Below are positions 36,799-45,960 of a DNA stretch of 64,000 nucleotides, one piece after another. Location of the stretch: the NCBI RefSeq assembly GCF_001278845.1, contig NZ_CP012590.1, positions 3,596,001-3,660,000 of the forward strand, read 5' to 3'. Both the position numbers and the translations under genes were made by a program. Each line of letters starts with the position of its first letter. The first letter of the stretch is position 1. Origin of the DNA: Actinomyces sp. oral taxon 414. GTDB taxonomy: Bacteria > Actinomycetota > Actinomycetes > Actinomycetales > Actinomycetaceae. The notes under the pieces were generated by a model. It searched no databases. It saw only the letters and a program-made list of their open reading frames with translations, and was not told the origin of the DNA.

Positions 36799-39525
36799 CT
36801 ACAGGCTTCCCGCCTTCTGGAGACGCCGCAGGCTGAGCCATCCCACGGGGATCGGGATCCAGAAGGTGACCAAACGGTACACGATCGCGGCGGACAAGGC
36901 CACGCCGCCGGGCACTCCGGCGGTCGCCAGACCCGCCGTCAGGGCGATCTCGACGGGCCCGATGCCGCCGGGAGCGGGCACCACCGAGCCGACCGTGTTG
37001 GAGGCCAGGTAGGTGATGGCCAGTACCGAGAAGGGCAGGGTGTAGCCGAAGGCCCACAGACTCGCCGCGAAGGAGAGGACGTAGCTCAGGCTCAGCAGGA
37101 CCGTGCCGCCGACGCCCAGCGCCAGTCGGCCCGGGTTGGACAGGATCCACATCAGTCGCGGCCACACCTGCCGGTAGGTGGGCTCCGCCTTCGCCCACAG
37201 GAAGGAGCGCACTCCCGGAATGACCAGTGCCACCGTCACCACGGCCACGAGGACGATGGCCGCCACCATGACCCAGCCCGAGGGCAGAGACAATCCGGTG
37301 GACTGGCCGGTCGTCGCCGCCAGGATAATGAGTAGGACGACGGTAACGACGAATTGGATGATCTGCACCAGGGCGACGGTGGCCACGCCCACCGGCGTCG
37401 GAACTCCTTTGCGATTGAGGAAGCGCAGATTAATGGCGGCGCCGCCCACGCCCGCGGGCGCCACGAGGGAGACGACCGAACTGGCCAGGTGAACCTCGGT
37501 GGAGGTCCACACGCTCAACTTCGTCGGGGACAGGGCCACCAGGGCCAGACCCGCACCCAGATAGGTGGTCAGAGAGAAGACGAGAGCACCCAGGATCCAC
37601 CAGATATTCGCCTGGGCGACGGCGGCGCTGATCTGCTCGAAGTTCATCCGCGCCAACAGCGTCCACAGAGCCACCATGCCGATGATGATGACAATGACCG
37701 TGCGCGAGGAGAAACGGGTCAGCTTGGCCGGCTCGGCGTGGGCGGTCGGGGTCAGGGCGACCAGGGCGTCGCGCAGTTCCTGGAGGAGCCTGCCGCGCCG
37801 GCCCATCGCCTCCCGCGTGGAGGAGGGCAGGACGACGCGCTGGAGCATGGGCGCGATGGAGGCCAGCTGGGAGGTGCTCAGGGTCCGGGAGGCGGAGGCA
37901 ATGGCGCGCTCCACCCCCGCGCCCGAGGCGACCAGGGCGAGGGTCTGGGCCAGGTCCACGCGGCGCGACAGCTCGTTGGAGATGGTTTCCCCGGCGTCCC
38001 AGTCCAGCAGCCACACCCGGCCGCTGGCGTCCACGACGACGCTGCCACCGTCGATCGCCCGGTGCGCCAGGCCGGCGGCGTGGGCGCAGCGGATCTGCTC
38101 CCACAGGTCGTCGAGGACGGACTCGGGGACGTTGGCTCCCAGGGAATCGAAGGAGCGGGCGCCCACGACGTGCTCGGTGACCAGCAGCATCGACTCCGCC
38201 GCCTCCGCCATGCCCAGCAGCCGGGGCGTGCGCACTCCGGCGCGGGAAGCCTCCAGGGTCATGAGGGCGGCGTGTTCGGCGGCGGGGCGCACCGACATAT
38301 CCCGCGTGGGGGACAGGCCCTTGACCCGGATCCGGTCCCACAGGGTGGACAGGAAGCCGGCGACCTGGCGGTCGGCGTCGAGGACGGTGACGTCGCGGCG
38401 CACGCCGCCGGCGTCCCACACGGCGTACAGGCGGTGCACCGAGGTGCGCCCCTCCACCAGGGCGGCGCTGTGCGCCTGGGACAGGACCTTGGCCAGGTCG
38501 ACGTCGTCGGCCTGCGTGATCGTATTGGCCTCCGGGTCGGACGTGGGGGCCGACAGCGCCGGCGGCTCAGCGTCGTCGACATGCGAGTCCTCGGTGACCG
38601 GTGCGGCCAGCGGATTCTCCCGCACTTGCTCGGTGTAGCCCAGGGGGGCGTCCGTCGTCACCATCCAGGCCCGGGCGCGCGGGGCGCGGTCCATGCGCAC
38701 TGTGCACACCGCGTCCAAACCGGCGCGGCGCAGCGCCCGCACCAGCGGGATGCCGTGCGCCCGATGGTCCTCCACCCCCAGGATGTAGCGCATGACGAGT
38801 CCGATGGCGCGTCCGAGCAGGACCGACAGGATCGCCCCGGACAGGGGCAGGGCGCTGCGCAGCACGGCCAGGCCCACCAGGACCCACAGGCTCGCCCAGC
38901 CGTAGCGCACCGCCGTCACGGAGCGGCGCTCCCCGGCGCCGGTGAGCAGACCGGCCAGGGCCGCGTAGGTCGCCGAGATGCCCAGCTGGGCCGACCCGGC
39001 GCCGGTGACCGTCAGGCCGGCGAGCAGCGAGGTCGGGGCCCAGGTGCGCAGCGCGATGTAGGCCATTACGCCGAGCAGCCAGCCGCCGACAGCCCCCAGA
39101 ACCGCCTGAACGGCGCTGCGCCACGAGCGCCGCAGGATCCGTCCCAGCAGGACGGCCACGGGGATAATGAAGGTGGCCAGGCCCTCAATGGCCTGGAGGG
39201 GGAAGACCAGGACCTGACGCAGGATGACGGCGAGGATGTTCTGCACGTCCTGGGTGACGCCGGTGGTCGTCTGGTGGGCGTAGACCGCCAGAATGAGCAT
39301 GGACAGGGAGCCGATCACGGACAGGACCAGGTCGAGCAGGTCCTCGACGCGGCGCAGGCGCCGGGGCGGGGCGTCCACCAGAAGGGTGCGGGAGCGGACC
39401 GTCGACGACGGACGCGGCGAGCGCGCGACGACGGGGGCGATGCCGACGGTGGGGAGTCCGACCGGCGATGTCGCGGGAATGGGTGCGGCGACGTCGGGTG
39501 TCTCCGAGGGAGGTGCATCGCTCAT
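36799..39525 (-). CDS. Large membrane protein: helices, pseudokinase-like middle, UPF0104 (YbhN) domain
   Basis: 908 residues. Four to six helices (about 60-240) come first. A soluble part at about 330-580 looks like a kinase relic (AHAAGLAHRAIDGGSVVVD, VWLLDWDAGE), where HRD and DFG have become HRA and DWD. The C-terminal third (about 600-905) is a UPF0104/lysylphosphatidylglycerol-synthase-type membrane domain ending GSVVPAPGGIGPVEIALTAG. Such domains flip or modify lipids in relatives. The triple fusion is seen in some actinobacteria; its function is unproven. The next gene is divergent. Confidence 0.82.
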   Translation of the reverse strand: MSDAPPSETPDVAAPIPATSPVGLPTVGIAPVVARSPRPSSTVRSRTLLVDAPPRRLRRVEDLLDLVLSVIGSLSMLILAVYAHQTTTGVTQDVQNILAVILRQVLVFPLQAIEGLATFIIPVAVLLGRILRRSWRSAVQAVLGAVGGWLLGVMAYIALRTWAPTSLLAGLTVTGAGSAQLGISATYAALAGLLTGAGERRSVTAVRYGWASLWVLVGLAVLRSALPLSGAILSVLLGRAIGLVMRYILGVEDHRAHGIPLVRALRRAGLDAVCTVRMDRAPRARAWMVTTDAPLGYTEQVRENPLAAPVTEDSHVDDAEPPALSAPTSDPEANTITQADDVDLAKVLSQAHSAALVEGRTSVHRLYAVWDAGGVRRDVTVLDADRQVAGFLSTLWDRIRVKGLSPTRDMSVRPAAEHAALMTLEASRAGVRTPRLLGMAEAAESMLLVTEHVVGARSFDSLGANVPESVLDDLWEQIRCAHAAGLAHRAIDGGSVVVDASGRVWLLDWDAGETISNELSRRVDLAQTLALVASGAGVERAIASASRTLSTSQLASIAPMLQRVVLPSSTREAMGRRGRLLQELRDALVALTPTAHAEPAKLTRFSSRTVIVIIIGMVALWTLLARMNFEQISAAVAQANIWWILGALVFSLTTYLGAGLALVALSPTKLSVWTSTEVHLASSVVSLVAPAGVGGAAINLRFLNRKGVPTPVGVATVALVQIIQFVVTVVLLIILAATTGQSTGLSLPSGWVMVAAIVLVAVVTVALVIPGVRSFLWAKAEPTYRQVWPRLMWILSNPGRLALGVGGTVLLSLSYVLSFAASLWAFGYTLPFSVLAITYLASNTVGSVVPAPGGIGPVEIALTAGLATAGVPGGVALSAAIVYRLVTFWIPIPVGWLSLRRLQKAGSL

Positions 39526-39612
39526 GCTCGGGAGTCTACGGTCTGCTCGTTCCGCGTCGACTCGGCCCTCGGGAGGAGATGGCCCGCGAGACCGGCGGGG
39601 CTGTGCCGTCGC

Positions 39613-40950
39613 GTGACTTCTGGTGGTCGGGGTCGGGGGCGTCCTGGTTCCGTCCGGCCCCGCGTTCCGCCCGCCCGGCCCGCGTTCCGCCCGCCCGGCT
39701 CGCGCGGCGGCTCCGTCCTCCTGCGGGGGCGCGACATCCTGGCGGTGGGGACCACGGCGGAGCTCCAAGGGCGCCTGACGGGGCCCGCCCCCGACGTCGA
39801 CCCGCGCGAGGTCGTGCGCCTGGACCTTCCCGGCACCACCCTCATGCCCGGACTCATTGAGACCCACGACCACCTGCCCACCTCCGGCACCAACATCGAG
39901 TACCCCGACTACGGGCCGCACGAGATCGCCCGCCTCACCCTCAATGCCGCCCGTGCCGCGCGCGAGCTGCTCAGCGAGGGCGTCACCGGCGTCCAGTCCC
40001 TCGGGGCGCGCCACTACGTCGACGTCGCCCTGCGCGACGCCGTCGACGCCGGAGACCTGCGGGGCCCGCGGATCGTGGCCTCCGGACCGCAGATCACCAC
40101 CACCGGCGGGCACGCCCACCACGCCGGGGGCGCCGCGGACTCCCCGGACGAGATCCGCCGCCAGGTCCGCCTCCACCACCTCATGGGGGCGGACACCATC
40201 AAGGTGATGGCCACCGGCGGCTTCATGACCGGCGGGTCCGCCCCCTGGTTCGCCCAGTTCACGACCGAGGAGCTTCAGATCCTGGTTGACGAGGCCCACC
40301 GCCTGGGGAAGTGGACGGCCGCCCACGCCCACGGCACCCAGGGCATCGAGCGGGCGGTGCGCGCCGGAGTGGACTACATCGCCCACGCCTCCTTCGTCTC
40401 GGCGACCGGCCGCAGCGAATTCGACCCGCGCCTGGCCGAGGAGATGGCGCGTGCCGGCGTCTACGTCGACTGCACCGTCACCGCGCACTTGCCCGCCCTG
40501 ATCGCCCGCGACCCCTCCTTCGCGCCGCCCGTCCGGCTCCTGTGGGAGCACGGGGTGCGGATCGTCGCCGGCCACGACGCCGGAATCCCCGCGTCTCCGC
40601 AGCGCGCCTACGTCGGCGGGCTTAAGGCCCTGGAGGCCGTGGGGCTGCCCTGCACCGAGGTGCTGCTCGCCGCCACGTCCCGGGCCGCCGCGGCGATCGG
40701 ACGGGCCGGCGTCACCGGGGTCCTGGCGCCCGGGTTCGAGGCCGACCTCATCGCCGTGGCCGGGGATCCGCGCCGGGATCTGGCCGTCCTGCACGATCTG
40801 CGCCTGGTGGTCGCGCGCGGCCGGGAGTTCCTGCCCGACCGGGTCGCGGGCCTGGCCGCCGGGCCCGTCGAGGGGCTGGTCGGGCCCGCCGAGACCCTCG
40901 CCGTCTGGCGCGAGGAGCAGGAGCGCCGCGCCCGCCACCCGCGGGTGTGA
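39613..40950 (+). CDS. Metal-dependent amidohydrolase, start uncertain
   Basis: About 445 residues. Metal ligands are visible in PGLIETHDHLP, in the Lys region ADTIKVMATGGFM, in KWTAAHAHGTQGIERAV and YIAHASF, and the final Asp in VRIVAGHDAGIP. These place it among imidazolonepropionase/prolidase-like amidohydrolases. The usual N-terminal strand before GSVLLRGRDILAVG has no good start codon. GTG 39613 is the nearest, and the bases after it contain a 21-base tandem duplication (CGTTCCGCCCGCCCGG, about 39663-39705). The true start may be lost or further downstream. Confidence 0.8.
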   Translation: MTSGGRGRGRPGSVRPRVPPARPAFRPPGSRGGSVLLRGRDILAVGTTAELQGRLTGPAPDVDPREVVRLDLPGTTLMPGLIETHDHLPTSGTNIEYPDYGPHEIARLTLNAARAARELLSEGVTGVQSLGARHYVDVALRDAVDAGDLRGPRIVASGPQITTTGGHAHHAGGAADSPDEIRRQVRLHHLMGADTIKVMATGGFMTGGSAPWFAQFTTEELQILVDEAHRLGKWTAAHAHGTQGIERAVRAGVDYIAHASFVSATGRSEFDPRLAEEMARAGVYVDCTVTAHLPALIARDPSFAPPVRLLWEHGVRIVAGHDAGIPASPQRAYVGGLKALEAVGLPCTEVLLAATSRAAAAIGRAGVTGVLAPGFEADLIAVAGDPRRDLAVLHDLRLVVARGREFLPDRVAGLAAGPVEGLVGPAETLAVWREEQERRARHPRV

Positions 40951-41132
40951 GCGCCGCGCGGAAGATCACCGCGGATGGGGCGCGCCGCGCTTATTCTCCT
41001 CTCCTCCGTGCGGTGCGGAGCGGGGGATGCGGCGGGCCGACCGGTTATGCGCGGGCGCGTTCACGGAAGGTTATTCTGGGGGTGTCTGTGTGGTGCTGGT
41101 GGGGCTCCTGGGGCGACCTGGGGCGGGGGCGT

Positions 41133-41250
41133 GTCCAAATCTGCCACAAAGGCGCTCCGGGCCGGGATCGGCGGCGAAGAAAAGCGCGGAATATCAACGT
41201 TTCTTCTCGCGCGCTCCGGCTCGATCGGGGCCTTTGTGGCAGATTTGGAC
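41133..41250 (+). repeat. 118-bp palindromic repeat, copy 4
   Basis: The arms are as in copies 1-3. The centre reads GCGGAATATCAACGTTT. The inner flanks AAGAAAAGCG and CGTTTCTTC also pair, so the stem can extend inward. Confidence 0.92.
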
Positions 41251-41484
41251 AAACTGCCGCCGCGGACCGGCCGGGGAGGGCGTCCGCGGGCCGGTCGGCG
41301 GGCGCTACGGGCGCCCCGACGACCGCGGTGACCACTTCGACGACCCCGTCGGGCCTGCGGGAGCACCGGTCCGGGAAGGATCCTGTCACCCAGCCCGGTC
41401 CCGGCGCCCAGACCAGTCCCGGCGCCCGGCCCGGATCCCGGGGTCTCGCCCATCCCCGGGCCCCGTCGGCCCGTCCCCGACTCT

Positions 41485-41559
41485 CCGCGAACGCGTAGGT
41501 TTCCAGTCGAACGCGCAGGTGGGAGGTGCGCGTTCGACTGGAAACCTACGCGTTCGCGG
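41485..41559. repeat. Hairpin copy 3
   Basis: 32-bp arms around an 11-base loop. The arm reads TTTCCAGTCG, where copies 1 and 2 have TTTCTAGTCG, and the other arm has changed to CGACTGGAAA to match. The pairing has been kept despite the substitution. Confidence 0.88.
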
Positions 41560-41761
41560 AAGAACGGCTCGCGGAGAACGACGGGCCGGGGCCGGCGAAC
41601 CGGCCGCAGAACGCCCCCTCCCCGCCGACCCCGCCCCGACGACTCCCCGATGAGAAGGACTCGACGCCCCCAGACACCCCCGGAATAACCTTCACGATGC
41701 CCGCACTCGGTTGGGGTGCACTCGGTCGGGGCGATAGTGTGCCGGCGCCCGAGTCGGGTGT

Positions 41762-41995
41762 TCAGCCGTTGTCCGTGAGGGAGTCGGGGGTCTTCCGCGC
41801 GTTGATCGACTGGTTGTTCTCGATGGTGGGCAGGCCGGTGAGGGGGTCGAGGTGGAGGGGCTCCGGCGGGGCGATCTGGTCGATGTGGGCCTGTACGCCG
41901 TCGCTGAGGAATTGCGACATAGACACGCCGCGGGCCGCCGCGCTCGCCTTGATCCGTTCGTGGGCCGCAGGAGACAGATCGATCGTGGTGTGCAT
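41762..41995 (-). CDS. Orphan ribbon-helix-helix protein (antitoxin-like)
   Basis: 77 residues beginning MHTTIDLSPAAHERIKASAA then RGVSMSQFLSDGVQAHIDQ, a typical RHH DNA-binding domain of VapB-like antitoxins. A Pro-rich C-terminal tail follows. A toxin gene would be expected just downstream, but there the 628-bp element ends 68 bases away. It may be a left-over antitoxin or a stand-alone regulator. Confidence 0.65.
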   Translation of the reverse strand: MHTTIDLSPAAHERIKASAAARGVSMSQFLSDGVQAHIDQIAPPEPLHLDPLTGLPTIENNQSINARKTPDSLTDNG

Positions 41996-42291
41996 GGTCC
42001 CATCATGTGATGGTGCGGCCCGTGCGGCAATGACATGGGACTCCTTCGGGCGGGGTGATCTCGTTGAGCGGAATGTCGTCCGCCTGGGGAATCCGCCGTC
42101 GCCCGCTTCACCGCGGGACATGGAACCGCGGAATCCCGAGGAGAACGACGACGACAGAGGCGGCCGTAACGATCCGTCGGAAGTGATGCCGGGGTGGAGC
42201 CGCCCCATGGGCCACTGATCTGATCAGAAAGCCGCGAGGCTGCGGCTCGACGTCGATCGCCTCCGACTCGCGGTACGTGCGGGAGGCGCGA

Positions 42292-42494
42292 CCCCTTCGT
42301 CGTCGAAAGGTGCATTTTGCATTCGAGCACGACGGTTGGAACTGCACTCTCGAGTGCGAAGTGCACGTTTGGGCGCCCGGGGGGCGCCAGGGGGCGTCCG
42401 CCGCGACCTCCGCCCGACCCGCACCCACACGCCCGCGCCATCATGACAATCCCGACCCACGAGCCGCCGTCCCCGGCGAGAAAGCCGCAATGAG
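42292..42494 (+). repeat. GTGCATTTTGC repeat, empty copy
   Basis: The left part (42292-42375) contains GTGCATTTTGCATTCGAG and, inverted, CTCGAGTGCGAAGTGCAC, pairing at 14 of 18 positions. The right end reads CCCCGGCGAGAAAGCCGCAA. Both parts recur at 56157-56562, where palindrome copy 6 lies between them. The rest of 41996-42618 has no supported gene. Confidence 0.75.
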
Positions 42495-42618
42495 GTGCTC
42501 GGCATCGTCGCAGAACTGGCGGGTATCTGAAGAAGTCAGTCGGTGAGGGGCGCGAATGCTTTGCGCTTCCGTCGGACCTGCCCGGCGCCCAGATCATCGG
42601 GGGAGGCCGCCGGGCGGA

Positions 42619-44280
42619 TCAGGGCACCAATTGGTCGAGCGGGATCGAGTTCGCCTCGACGTTGTACGGATATGGATTATTCTTATCCGACGACGGCTCG
42701 ACGGCCCGCCGGGCGGCATCGTCCGGGGAGACGAAGACGAATACGGTGCGATCGTGAGGCGGGTCTCGACGCCGCCGTCCGTCTCGTGCAGCGTAATGCC
42801 GACTCTCGCGGCCGCCAGGCCCGGGGTGCGGGCCGCATCGGTGACGGCGCCCGTGGCCGGGTCGAAGACCGCCGCGACCATGCCGGGCGGATCGGGGTCG
42901 GGGGGACCATAGGAGTCGGTCTCCCACCGGGTCCCCTCGGGCGGCGGGGGCACGGTGACGAGCAGGTTCGTCGACAGGCTCGCCCGACCGTTGACGGCGA
43001 CGGCCGGACCCAGGTCCGCGGCAGCGGCATCGGCCCCCTCGACGCCCGCGAGCGCATCGAGGCCGACGGCCCGGGCCCCGCCGTCGGCCAGGACGGCGCC
43101 CCACCCGGCACTGAGCACGAGGTGATAGTGAACGGTCGCCAGCACGCCGTCGACCGTCCGCGCCGCCGCGGGGTCCGATTCGGGGGCCACCGTCAGGGTC
43201 GTGGTCACCGGCCCCGAGTCCTCGTCCTGGGACGGGTCGGACATCTCCAGGACGAAGGAGGAGTGGCCGGCCGGGCCGGTGTAGCGGCTGGGGCGGGGGT
43301 AGTCGCCCTCCTCCGGCAGCGTCCACATCAGGGACCCGTCCTTCAGGCTGTAGGCGCTGCGCCCGTCCAGGACGGCGCCGTCGGCGGGGTTGAGGCCCTG
43401 GAGGCCGTCCGGGGTGAGGATGAGGGGGCCTGCCGCGCCGGCGACGACGTCGACGAGTTTGGCGATGTCCCGGCTCCAGGCCGGTTCGGGGGAGAAGCTG
43501 GTCGGGTTCGCGGGCCCTCCGACGGTGGTCCGCTGGGTGGCGGGCGCGTCCTTCGGATGGCGCGATTGCACGACGGCCGCGCTTCCGGCCAGGACGAGCA
43601 CCGCGGCGAGCGTCGGGGCGAGGGCGGCCGCCCACCGCGCGGGGCGCCACCGCCCGCCGGGGGAGGGGGCGCCGCCGCGGGCCGTGTACAGGGCGTTGCC
43701 CAGCGCGCCGGCGGCGGCCGCGAACGCCAGGCCGATCATGATGAGGGCGATGAGGAGGAGCTCGGTCACGCCGATTCCCGTGGCCCGGGCGATCGTGTCC
43801 CACCGGCGGGCGCAGACCGCCGCCGCCCGGCCCCCGAGGCACAGGATGAGGGCGGCCGCCGTCAGGTGCAGGGCCACGGCGACCCGTCGTCCCGCGCTGA
43901 GCCGGCCGTTGCCGGACTGGCCGTCGACGGCCCGGTTCCCACTGGGCCGGTCGCCGCCGACGCGATCGCCGCCGGCCCGGTTTCCGCCGGTCGTCCGGCC
44001 GTCGCCCTCGCCGAGGTCCATTCCGCGCCGGATGAGGCTGCTGAGCGCCCGGAGGCCCAGGATCAGGAGCATGCTCTGCACCGTCACGTCCTCGGGGAAG
44101 TCGCCGCCGGTGGCCTCGGCGACGCCGAGGGCGTTGTCGGCGTCGTCGGGGATGAAGGCGAGGTGGAAGCCGCTCGGCCACACCAGTCGTGCCGCGGCGG
44201 CGGCGAGGAGGACGAGGGCGCCCGCCAGGCCGGTGCGCAGGGCGCGGTGCGCCCGGGGGCGTTCAGGGTCGGGGCAGGGG
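42619..44280 (-). pseudogene. Decayed membrane protein with PQQ-like repeats
   Basis: The frame has about five helices in the first third (for example LLLIALIMIGLAFAAAAGALG). A beta-propeller-like outer part follows (LTPDGLQGLNPADGAVLDG). Near 42747 the sense-looking frame shifts: VETRLTIA is followed in another frame by TVFVFVSPDDAARRAV and ends NSIPLDQLVP at 42619. A single missing base explains it. At the other end the first helix (RTGLAGALVLLAAAAA) has no start codon, and the IS element lies directly upstream. Either defect could be a sequencing error, but both together suggest a dead gene. Confidence 0.7.
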
Positions 44281-44287
44281 TTATGCC

Positions 44288-45795
44288 CAATGTCGTTCGG
44301 TTAGGGGTCGGGGTGGGGTGTCAAGATGTGTGTGGTGATGGTGACGGGGTAGGTGGTGCGGTCGGGGTGGGGTGTTCGTGCGCGGTGTTTGGACAGGGCT
44401 CGTTTGATGGCCCTGGTGCGGGTTCGTGGTCGGCGCGGGGGCAGGAGCGCGGCCAGGACGGCGGTGCCGATGGGGCCGGTCAGGTCGGGGCGGTCGGCGG
44501 TGATGTGCTGCGCCAGGACGATCTGGTCGCGGGCCGCGGTCAGGGCGACGGTGAAGGAGGCCCGGTCGGGGTCGGTGCCGGGGCTGGTCAGGACGGCGTC
44601 GGCCATGGCGGTGCGCAGGGCCTGGTAGGCGCACAGCAGGGCCCAGACCTCCTGGAGCACGCCCCGGGGGTGGCGGGCGCGCAGGACCCGTCCGGCGCCC
44701 AGGGCGGACTTGAGCTCGCAGTAGGCGGTCTCGATCTCCCAGCGCTCGTGGTACAGGCGCACCAGCTGGTCGGCGGGGGCCCGGCGGTGGTCGGTCAGGC
44801 TGGTCACCAGTCTCCAGTGCCCGGTGCGCTCGGGGCCGGTGGTGGTGGTGGGGGTGATGCGGGCGTCGATGACCCTGACCCTGGTGCCGCGGGCGTTGGA
44901 CAGCCAGGACCCGTCGGGCAGGACGCGCTCGACATCGAGCCTCAGGGCGCTCGTGCCGGTGCGCACGCGGGTGAGGAAGTCCGAGCCCGCGGACCTGATC
45001 AGGGTCCACATGCCCGTCGATGCCAGGCCCCGGTCGGCCAGGACGAGCATGCCCGGGCCCATGGCGCGGATCAGCCCGGCGGCCAGGGAGGTCTCGCCGA
45101 CCCTGTCCGAGTCGACGGCCGCGGCCAGCAGGCTGCGGGTGGAGGCGGCCAGCAGGGTCACCAGGCGGATCATCGGGTAGCCGGCGCCCGAGCCCCGCCC
45201 GGACCGGCTCTTGGGGAAGGCGGCCCTGTTGGCCTCGGTGTCCGCCACCGCGATCAGGGTGCCGTCCAGGGCCACGACCCTGCGCGAGGCGAACCGGTCC
45301 GCGCCCCCCTGCACGGGCAGGGGGCCGGACAGCAGATCGAACAGCGCCTTGAGGGGGGCCGGCCCCACCCGGCGCATCGCCTGCGAGATCGACGAGGCGC
45401 TCACGGGCTCCACGGGGCGCCCCAGGCCCGCGCACAGGCGCGACCACACCCCGCTCCACCCCACCGATCCGAACAGCGCCCCCGCCAGCAGCAGGTAGAC
45501 CACCACCCGCGACGGCAGGCGCCGCACGCGCCGCTGCACGCCGCCCCCCGCCTCCAGTGCCGCATCGACCATCTCGAAGGGAACCACCTGGGTCAACTCG
45601 CCCAGGTGACCGGGGGCGAACACGTCCGGCGCCGAAGGGCGCATGGCACAATCACACACAGCAGGCCTTGTCTAAGAGAACGGATCAGTCTTGGCGGACC
45701 GACCCACTCCTACAAGGCCTGCGCCCACCACCAAACCGACACGCCGCCCACCCACCTCTTGACACCCCACCCCAACCCCTAACCGAACGACATTG
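44288..45795 (-). mobile_element. IS4-family insertion sequence
   Basis: 39-bp terminal inverted repeats (44288-44326 and 45757-45795) differ at one base; the outer end reads CAATGTCGTTCGGTTAGGGG. The 9-mer GGTTATGCC flanks both sides (44279-44287 and 45797-45805, one base offset on the right), a target duplication. It holds a single transposase gene and appears intact, so it is probably a recent insertion. Confidence 0.92.
44301..45659 (-). CDS. IS4-family DDE transposase
   Basis: 452 residues, full length. The catalytic Asp lie in VVALDGTLIAV and MLVLADRGLA, and the Glu region is YHERWEIETAYCELK, which fits the Y-(2)R-(3)E-(6)K signature of the family. The C-terminal codons run into the left terminal repeat. 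The start may be GTG 45659 or ATG 45644. Confidence 0.93.
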   Translation of the reverse strand: MCDCAMRPSAPDVFAPGHLGELTQVVPFEMVDAALEAGGGVQRRVRRLPSRVVVYLLLAGALFGSVGWSGVWSRLCAGLGRPVEPVSASSISQAMRRVGPAPLKALFDLLSGPLPVQGGADRFASRRVVALDGTLIAVADTEANRAAFPKSRSGRGSGAGYPMIRLVTLLAASTRSLLAAAVDSDRVGETSLAAGLIRAMGPGMLVLADRGLASTGMWTLIRSAGSDFLTRVRTGTSALRLDVERVLPDGSWLSNARGTRVRVIDARITPTTTTGPERTGHWRLVTSLTDHRRAPADQLVRLYHERWEIETAYCELKSALGAGRVLRARHPRGVLQEVWALLCAYQALRTAMADAVLTSPGTDPDRASFTVALTAARDQIVLAQHITADRPDLTGPIGTAVLAALLPPRRPRTRTRAIKRALSKHRARTPHPDRTTYPVTITTHILTPHPDP

Positions 45796-45960
45796 AGGTT
45801 ATGCCTTTAAGTATGGCTCGGGCGGCGTGCGGCGGGGCGTGATTCCCCCGCCCGTCCGGGCGTCCCCACGGCCGGCTCGTCTCGCAGCGGTGTCGTCTCC
45901 GTACGTTCCCCGCCCGGCCGGATGTCTCGCGCGCCGCCCCGGGGCCGCCCGGGGCGCGGC
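45796..45960. other. Gap between the IS element and the peptidase gene
   Basis: It contains the right copy of the 9-bp target duplication. No gene is supported and no clear promoter was found for the following gene. Confidence 0.4.

Larger units (their letters stand above)
41066..41693 (+). mobile_element. Complete 628-bp non-autonomous element with terminal inverted repeats
   Basis: The ends are 23-bp inverted repeats with one mismatch: GAAGGTTATTCTGGGGGTGT at 41066 and its counterpart with TTCCGG at 41671-41693. ACG flanks both ends (41063-41065 and 41694-41696), a possible target duplication. Inside lie palindrome copy 4 (41133-41250), shared GC-rich filler and hairpin copy 3 (41485-41559). 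No reading frame for a transposase exists, so it would need one in trans. Partial copies are at 3679-4043 and 18600-18925. Confidence 0.8.

Noticed and set aside
36799..40938. One giant minus-strand gene of 1379 codons
   Set aside because: The part above 39525 lies opposite the amidohydrolase and is a shadow; the membrane protein starts at 39525.
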